Shown: one piece after another, positions 56,784-64,000 of the stretch | Numbering within the stretch: position 1 is the stretch's first letter | How the letters are laid out: the number at the start of each line of letters is the position of its first letter | Assembly: GCA_007644065.1 (NCBI GenBank) | Contig: VJWN01000023.1 | Span: 482,251-546,250 of the forward strand | Direction of reading: 5' to 3' | Origin: Margaritispora aquatica | Taxonomy: Eukaryota > Ascomycota > Leotiomycetes > Helotiales > Discinellaceae | DNA length: 64,000 nucleotides | The notes under the pieces: generated by a model | The model's database searches: none | Seen by the model: only the letters and a program-made list of their open reading frames with translations | Told to the model about the DNA's origin: nothing | Translations under genes and position numbers: made by a program

Positions 56784-58412
56784 CTAAAGTACTTTGATCT
56801 GCAGCAAGCAGCGAATCAGCAACACTTCCAAAATCATCGGCCTCAAGAGAATCAATATTTGCAAGCCTACCTCCTGTCCTGGCCTGTAGATATTATCCAT
56901 CTCAGCCACTTCATCCTTGCTTGGTGCACGATCCGGGTTCTGCTCCAGAAATTTCTCGATAATCTGCGCTAGATGTCTGTTGTCATTGATGCCATTAATT
57001 GGCAGTCGATCATTGGGGCATGTAGTTCGAACTGGCGGGCGCTGGCTCCGGTTGTGTTGGATGAGCTTGACCACACATGCACCTGTAACAAGTTTAGCTT
57101 TTGTACAAATGATACATGGACACAGATGATGGTGAGATGAGATTTGGGCAATCTACCGCAGAAATTATGCACTGTGTCATTTGTGTTAGCACATTTTTTC
57201 ATGGCCCTGACTTACAAGAGACAACTTACAGCATCCGTCATTCATGTTTGCATTGGTGGGAGAGCGGGATGTCATCAGTGATACTGGGTGGTGCAGGATC
57301 CCAGCACAAATTGCACAAGTCAAAAGTTCCTCAATATCACCACTGTTGGTAGTATCAATCGGAGCAGGAGTGCTGGTACTAGAACTAGCATTGGTGCTGC
57401 CCCCAGTGATATAGCTACTTTGCGGACTCTGGATATTTTCCGGCGCAATAAATACTCGAGTCTTTAAACGCAAGCAGATTGCTCTTCGAGTCTCGAAGGT
57501 TGCGGTAGCGAAAAATCCAGCAATAAGAATATCCATCATCTCATGTGCTGAATCACTTCTACTCACAAATTGCGGAATGACTTTTGCGAAATCAAAGTAT
57601 GCAAGCTCTCTTACTTCTTCGCGGAACGTACAAGTATTTTCACTGTCAAAGTTAGGCATAAGAACGGTTTGTTCTGCCTAAATCGTGATATTTGAGTATT
57701 CATCTGCTAATTGGGTGGGAGAACCTACGGTAATGATTCCAACTTGGTAATTATCGTCCAAGGATTGCCATCCCTCTCTAAGTTTGTATGAAGCAAGTAT
57801 TCCGGGGGTATCACCACCCTCCCACAGAGCAATAGTGTTCCGCCGCTGATTATGTTCTACTGATGGATCTGATCCCGTTCTGACCAGGAGATATCTTTCT
57901 TTACCTCTTTGAATTTCAGCAATTATCGTCACTCCCTCGGACTCCAGATTTAACTTTGGCTGTATTTCTGCGATACAGGCTGGTGTGTGATCCCCCGACA
58001 ACGGATGTCTGCGTGTTATCCGTAGGGTATTGAATTCATCGACGCTCTTGGTGCTGGGAGCGGCGTAGACAGCATAGTACGGCGCTCCTTTCGCCTGACC
58101 AAGGATCATACGCTCCGCAACGGGCCTTCTGGCTGGATCAGTGGCACGGAAGAAATGCAGGACAAGAGTAGGAGGTGTGCCAATACGTGACGCTGGCCTG
58201 TCGCCACCCGCGACGTCAAAGAAATACTGCAAATCACGATCAAGGCTTGCCTCGAGAATTCTTTCTCGGGGTTGGGTCGCAGTGGGTATCGGTCGAGCAG
58301 CTTCAGGCCGGTACAGATTCGACTTGCTAGAGCTATTGAACGATGCCGTGCGAGGATCGGCCTGGGATGCTGCTGAAGCAGTGCTAGCTTTGAACGACTT
58401 CTTGATAGGCAT
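56784..58412 (-). CDS. CHFR-like RING-finger protein with unidentified N-terminal domain
   Basis: Four exons in phase: 58412-57729, 57677-57230, 57171-57157 (a 15-nt microexon) and 57082-56784 (481 aa). Donors are GTAGGT, GTAAGT and GTAGAT, with CTAAC/CTAAA branch points. Residues ~45-228 form a novel-looking domain (QYFFDVAGGDRPASRIGTPP, RITRRHPLSGDHTPACIAEI, IIAEIQRGKERYLLVRTGSD). A helical segment follows (FAKVIPQFVSRSDSAHEMMD). Then comes a RING: LLTCAICAGILHHPVSL, a 14-residue insertion, CLHNFCGAC, and CPND, where the last zinc ligand is Asp instead of Cys. The tail FLEQNPDRAPSKDEVAEMD closely follows CHFR's post-RING helix. CHFR-type proteins are E3 ubiquitin ligases. A further in-frame intron (GTAGGC ... 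CTGCAG) may trim the tail to QEIKVL. Confidence 0.75.
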
Positions 58413-59118
58413 ATTTGTCTGGATTGATATGACGAAAATACTGTAAGGACCAGCTAGCAACGAGCGATAATAAGTCAAACCGACGAACAGCAAAACACAA
58501 CCTGGGCACCTTTCAAACCGCTAGTCGCTGGTTACGCAGCGGCCAAGCAGGAAATCTGCCTTACTAATGAATTAACGATTGGCAAGCGCCTCATGAGGCC
58601 ATTTTTATTCTTTTTAGGTATGCTGTTTAATTATGTGGCTGTTGTGGCTGTCTGTATTTTACTTTTCTTACAGGTGGCTGCCAATAACTCTCAGCTGTTC
58701 TTGATATCAGTTTGAAAATGAAAAGGCGCAGCGTGGAGTCCGTCGCCTTAGTAGGCGAACATACGATACTGTAGACGTATTTAGCTGTAGCTACTGATTC
58801 TATCCAACTTCATCACAGGTTAGCAATCAATGGAAGAATACCGTGTAAGTCGTGCCCACTGCCCACGGGCTCTGACTCGTTAAATGAGACTTTTTTTCAG
58901 GAAATAGGGGAAGTTGGGCGCTCAAAGAGGTCGTCACTTCCAAATAGAACATTTATATTGGAATGCAGGATGAGAACTATCAAAGACAATGATTAATGAA
59001 CGAAACGTGAAGAAGAAATTTCTGGGATCAGCCTCAATGCCATCCTACCGAGCCTTTATATGCTACGTACAGCCATTCCTAGCCGGGCTTCATTTGATCA
59101 CTTTCCCACGGGATCACA
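58413..59118. promoter_or_regulatory. Shared bidirectional promoter region
   Basis: 706 bp separate the two divergent ATGs (58412 and 59119). It contains TTTTTATTCTTTTTAGG near 58600 and a pyrimidine run at 58655-58680. No named box is evident. Co-expression of the pair is inference from layout. Confidence 0.4.
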
Positions 59119-62100
59119 ATGGAAAGCCGAGAAATCATCAGAATTAACGCTGCCGGAACAGCAGGAGCAGATGGCTCTGGGCCTGATAATTATGGGTTTC
59201 GGCCACTTGAAGCCAAGCTTGGTTACCACGGCCTACATGGCCAATCTGCAAGACATGCAACCGTAGGAAACCCAGGAAGTAATATTAATATCAGGCTAGG
59301 ATACGACGAGAATGACCCAGCTATTGTTCAAGTCGCTGGTGAGGGTCGTTGGAGTGGGCAGCTGTGGAAGATCTCGCATGACAAGGAGTAAGTGGCCAAT
59401 ATGGAGACTTGAACGACGGCTTTTCTTCGCGATCTTCAAGTTGGCTTTATTCTGAGTCGGAGATGCTGATAAATGATATAGGTTACTCTTGGACTGTAAA
59501 GGTGGAGACGGTGGAAGAGGAGGCCGAGGGGAAGACGGTCAACAAGGGGGCCAAGGATCCACAGGACGAAATGCTACAAAATATCAAGATGCTGAGGATG
59601 GAGGTATTGGTGGGACTGGAGGAGAGTAAGTGTGACCGTATAAATCCGTTTTACACGCCGACTAACACTCACGTCAGTGGAGGACAAGGGACAAATGGCG
59701 CCGGTTTGAATCCCCATTTCGAATTCATGAGTCACACACTTGACTAATGCCTTGCTTTATTAGATGGAGCTGATGCTGGGAGCGTCTTCATTACCGTTGG
59801 AGAAGATGATCTTGACCTCTTGATTGCATGTACATGGGACACGGCTGGAGGGAAAGGAGGAGCGTCTGGAACCCACGGCATGCCAGGAGATGGAGGCATT
59901 GGGGGAACTGGTGGGAATGGCTGTACATGGACGGAGAGGCATGGTGATACAACTATAAAATGCTCGAGGCCACCCGGCCGTGCTGGGAACCAAGGGCGTC
60001 CCGGATCACAGCCAGGCTCGTATGTCACCGGTGGAGCTCATGGGAAACCGGGCTCTACACAGATTCGAGTTTTGAAGAAAGATCTCACTGAAGCAACATA
60101 TCCCGACCGATACAGGTTGAAAGTGGTGAGCTTCGATGTTTTTGACGAAAATGACGATGGCGTAAACGAGCCTGGAGAGTATCTGATCGTGAAAAACGTG
60201 AAGGTGGAAAACGAAGGTATCTCAATTTCCCATTGGCAACAATATTTGCTAATGACCATCAAGGTAAAATGCCATCTCCTGGCTCGGCCAATCCGATTCA
60301 GCTCCTTATTCATGGCACTCAGTGGCTACAACCAGTTGAGTCTGAGCCAATTCATGTTCCGTGTTCGATTCTTCCTGGTGATACTGTCGAAGTTCCTGGA
60401 ATACTAAGAGCATATATACGAAACGAGACCATCACACGAACCGCAGGACAGCCTTTGAGAGCAAAGGATCAAGTAAAACTTATTGCGACCTTCTCTCAGA
60501 GGCTCAACAGAACACTGCCTGAATTTTCGGATAGCGTTGACTTCAAGATCGAGTATCCACTGGAACTCACGGCGCCAGGTTGCTTAGAATGCGTCCAGAA
60601 AGGGGACCGGGTCCGGTTTTCTTGGACTGTACGAAACAATTCCAGGAAGCCCTACGGTATGGACGGTATCCTGGGTCGATACACGGCAACTGCCTTTGTC
60701 GACCCTGGGAGGATTTTTGAGCTTCCGTACAGCGATCATGAGCAAGGAAAGCATGAAGCTATTGATGCCATAGATGAGCTAGAACCAGGTCAAGAAGTAC
60801 CAATCGAGCAAGATTTCATTGTATCCGCTACCACAATGGAATACAGCGATGCAAGTTTACAGGTCACTCTTATTCTTGCTGACCCTCATACGAAGGAGCC
60901 TGATGGCTCTTCAAAGAAGAGAGCTGTCGCGTGGTATAACATCAACTTGCAAATCGCTGGCGCCTATCAGCACGACCCATTCTCGAGATATTTGCTCGTT
61001 GTCAATTCCAAGACACCAAATTCCGCAATACATGAGATGATCGGTTTTATCCGCCTGGAACTCCGTCTTGGCTTAGATATATTCAACCTCAGTTTGACTG
61101 GATCCTACATTGACAGCAAGACCCAACGATCTGTGCTTGAAGGTTATAAGGAGAAGAGCATCATTGTTTACGGCAACGATTTCCCATGTCTCGCCACTAA
61201 GAGATCACAGTCACCCTGGGAGCTAATGGACTCATGGGAAGTTTGCTCACTTGCGAAGGGTGGCACAAGCTTCCTGTTCTATAACGTCGACAACAAGCAA
61301 ACTCTGAGCCAATGGTCGGAGCATCTTGTTTTCTCGGCCAAAACATCGAACAAGGAATTCGTCTCGTCCGGCTTCGTCGGGGACTTCGTAAATAAAATTC
61401 AGTCCGAGGATCAGACCAAGTACTCCTCCGAAATCAACATGAGTACGATCCAGACCAAGCTAAGTGGGTTTAAGAGCGCTTTCTCGTGCTGCATGAGTAC
61501 GACTGCAGACGAACATGCCTTGAAAGTGGCGAACAAGCTTACCAAGGCAATGCCACTTCGACGATTCATAGCAACTCCAGATCTCACCTCCGACGATCCT
61601 TTTTTGCCGAACATAGTCTTGATAGAAGGTATACCCAAGACTTCTACTATCATAGCATCAATATCAGCCCCAGTGAAGAGTTTTGATCGACTCAAATATG
61701 CCATCGTCAGCATTTTGCCAACGAAAAGCCTCGCCACTTTGTTTTGGAATTCGTGGGGCTCATCTCAAATCGATGCTCGGAACTTTCAAAGATTTTCTGT
61801 ATCAGCCCTTTACAAGGGTACTGGATGGCAAGAAACACAAGGGCTGGTTTGGGCAGACAGCACGCTCGAAATAAAGGTACGTTAGATCTTTAGAGTGATT
61901 TGAATCCATCTTTCTTTTCACTGTACTCATTCAATGCATCCAGATATTGCAATTAATCTGTCTCGCAATAGAGTGGCAGATTGGGACTGAGATTGGCAAA
62001 TTCTTAGAAGGGAAAGCACCAGCCCAGAATTCTCTACTCCAACTGCCTATCCTCAGTCACTTCCTCTCCGTCCCACAAGGCGATTGCCCGATTCAGGAAC

Positions 62101-62615
62101 TTAAAGAACAAGACATTGTTCTTTCAACTCTCGGTGTTATCTTAGGGGATCTGGTCAATATCGGCTTTACTCAATTCTTTAGCCATAAGGTTTTTGGCAC
62201 TTCAAGCAAGCGCAAATTGCACGATCAGGTCAGCATTCGGATCAGTGAGGCGCTATCGCATATGTGTGCACCTACGCTGGCAGCAATAGCACTCGAGACT
62301 GTCCGTACTAAAGCCCTGGCAACAAAGCAAGAAATAAAAAGCTTAGGGGGCGAAGATATCGGGCCGTTATTAATGAGACGAATTACGGAGTTGACTCAAA
62401 CCAATGTAAGATTTGTCGATCTAACAGCTTTGCAATTGGGCTCGATCGCAGTGACAACAACGGGGCTACGTACAATGGTCGAGGAGTATGGAACAAGGTC
62501 AACGGCTAGAGACAATAAAGCGGCAGCGTCATTAGAGGTCTTGAAGAGGCACATCAACCCTATAGTTGAAGAGCAAGAAATTTCGGAAAGCCTAGTATCG
62601 GAGTTGGCAGGGTAA
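59119..62615 (+). CDS. 1058-aa protein with glycine-rich collagen-like N-terminus
   Basis: Six exons in exact phase: 59119-59387, 59482-59625, 59678-59703 (26-nt microexon), 59764-60216, 60264-61876 and 61944-62615. Donors are GTAAGT, GTAAGT, GTTTGA, GTATCT and GTACGT. Residues ~1-240 are Gly-rich with irregular Gly-X-Y (GGDGGRGGRGEDGQQGGQGS, HGMPGDGGIGGTGGNG, GRAGNQGRPGSQPGS). Beta-rich regions follow (YRLKVVSFDVFDENDDGVNE, ADQVKL-like IRNETITRTAGQPLRAKDQV, GDRVRFSWTVRNNSRKPYG). The large middle includes FIRLELRLGLDIFNLSLTGS and SIIVYGNDFPC, and a helical C-terminus LGVILGDLVNIGFTQFF. There is no signal peptide or membrane helix, so it should be cytosolic. The middle looks like two Ig-like beta domains plus an alpha/beta domain. 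I cannot name the family. The whole gene is intact beside a RIP-destroyed repeat. Confidence 0.75.
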
Positions 62616-62817
62616 GACTATTATAGTGTGGTAGGGCTTGAGAGAAAGTAAGGGGGTATCTCTATAAAAGAGTACTCTCGGTATAATTTCGAATAAAATG
62701 CTTTTATTTTCTTTTAATATCTTTTTTTTATTTTTTCGATTCTTATATAATAGCTTTATTTTAACTTTTATTCCGTATTTGGTTTTACGTAAAACTATCG
62801 ACGTTTTTATAAAAAGT

Positions 62818-62978
62818 AGAGCGCGGCCGTACGATTTCTATTAAGGTTAAAGGTTTAATTTAAGACTATAGAAATAGTTAGTTATCTAAATCTATATTAA
62901 TACTAACTCTTATTCCTACACCGGTTTGGCGTAAGACTATCGACGCTCCTACGAAAAGTAGAGCGCGGCCGTACGATT
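62818..62978. repeat. Tandem pair within the RIP zone, ~143-bp step
   Basis: GAGCGCGGCCGTACGATT occurs at 62818-62836 and again at 62960-62978, each preceded by ACTATCGACG and AAAGTA. The CG-rich core survived because it has no CpA. Confidence 0.75.
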
Positions 62979-63245
62979 CTTAAAGGAATAGTCCTACGTA
63001 TACATCTTAGCCTAGAGGTAATAGTCCTACGCTAAAATTACTATAGGATTCTTCTTTCGGTATATATCTTAGTATCGAGGACGTTACTCCCGACCCTTAC
63101 TAGAGAGGGTTATCCGAGGGCTATTATAGTTAGAAGAGTATTAAAGGAAAAGGATTTATAAGCTAGTGTTAATAAACCTTATAACGTCCTTATTAAGTAA
63201 GTAGAAGATTTACTATAGATTTTATAAGTTAAAAACCTTAACCGT

Positions 63246-63480
63246 TCTGTTACGAATCACCTGACCTATAGCCCTGAGGCTCGGCAGCCTAAGGCTACAC
63301 AGAGAAGCTATAAGGAGAAAGGGTATTCGGTCACGAGACTAGGTTAATATAATTATAGGAGATAGCCGAAAGGGTTACATGATAGAGCGACCTTAGCGAG
63401 AACACTAGAACAGGAGCGCGCTCTAGCTCTAGCGCTTTAGAGTTTAGCGCTCCTAGAAGAACAAAGGTTCTATATAATAA
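63246..63480. mobile_element. Possible LTR-like fragment
   Basis: Begins TGTTACGAATCACCTGACC, a start seen in some fungal Ty3-type LTRs, and keeps more CpA/TpG than its flanks, as if inserted later. No matching end or second copy is in the window. Confidence 0.2.
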
Positions 63481-64000
63481 AATAAGTTTTTTTAAATAAA
63501 AACTTTATACTTAACTTTAAATAATAATTTATACTTATTAGTAATATATTTAAGATTAATACGTTTTAATCTACTATATTTTAAATCTTTACTTTATACT
63601 CTAAAACTAGTAATAAGGTTATTATACTTTAAGTACTACTTTATAAAGTACTTATTTAAATATATAATATTATTATATTTTTATAAAGTAACTTAGTTAA
63701 AAAAAGAATAAAAACTTTTTTTTTACTAACCTTATAATCTCGTAGTTAACTAATTAAAGGACTAAACTATAATAAAAATATTAATATAGACGAACTAGAG
63801 CTCTAAGTTATTAAACTTAAAGAAATACTTTATATTAAATTTTTAAATACTTTTTTAAGTAATTAAAAAGACTTAAAAGTTTTTTTACTTTAAGTAAAAC
63901 TTTATATTTATTTTAATAATAATAAATTTCTAGATAATAAGAGCTACTTATTATAGACTACTTCTTATTTATATAAAGAAGCTATCTATTAAATAGAACT

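Larger units (their letters stand above)
62616..64000. repeat. RIP-degenerated repeat
   Basis: Extremely TA-rich. In 63481-64000 I found no CpA and no TpG at all, and only about a dozen in the preceding 800 bp, mostly within 63240-63400. This is the end state of C-to-T mutation at CpA on both strands (RIP). No reading frame survives. It continues past the window edge. Confidence 0.9.

Overview
This window looks like nuclear DNA of a filamentous ascomycete (Pezizomycotina; a Leotiomycetes-type genome would fit, but that is inference). The evidence is the many short introns (about 41-150 nt) with GT(A/G)NGT donors and CTRAY branch points, fungal-only families (Zn2Cys6 factors, PTH11-like rhodopsin-domain proteins, an amadoriase, an AIM9-like phosphotransferase), and an AT-rich right edge without CpA/TpG, the mark of repeat-induced point mutation (RIP). 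No tRNA, rRNA or CRISPR was seen.

Positions 1-37 kb are gene-dense and core-like. In order they hold: the end of a C6-factor-like gene; several hypothetical genes, some broken; a seven-exon rhodopsin-domain membrane protein; a secreted SsuA/THI5-like binding protein; a TPR-MYND-SET (SMYD-like) protein; a low-complexity LKDKIKAKLHHKH-tailed protein; a GTPBP1/2-type translational GTPase; LSm3; an amadoriase-type FAD oxidase; a 593-residue hypothetical protein; a CorA-family Mg2+ transporter; a frameshifted multi-pass membrane protein; an AIM9-like kinase-fold gene interrupted only by TAG codons; a GST; a metallophosphoesterase; a Zn2Cys6 factor; and a MobA-like nucleotidyltransferase. Exon structures were worked out by hand from splice signals and reading phase.

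Positions 37-48 kb are a gene graveyard: long stretches still carry a protein-like reading frame but have many in-frame stops or frameshifts. They include a coiled-coil protein with about six 37-43-residue repeats. Positions 48.2-53.95 kb are a large tandem satellite of about 35 units with a period near 168 bp, each carrying inverted ATTCCGC/GCGGAAT boxes. A second, unrelated satellite with a period near 156 bp follows at 54.2-55.1 kb.

Positions 56.8-62.6 kb hold two intact, divergently transcribed, intron-rich genes. One encodes a CHFR-like RING protein with an unidentified N-terminal domain. The other encodes a 1058-residue protein with a glycine-rich collagen-like N-terminus. They lie between the satellites and a RIP-destroyed repeat (62.6-64 kb). 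The satellite array and this divergent pair are the most likely undescribed elements here. The whole right side looks like subtelomeric or heterochromatin-bordering accessory DNA.
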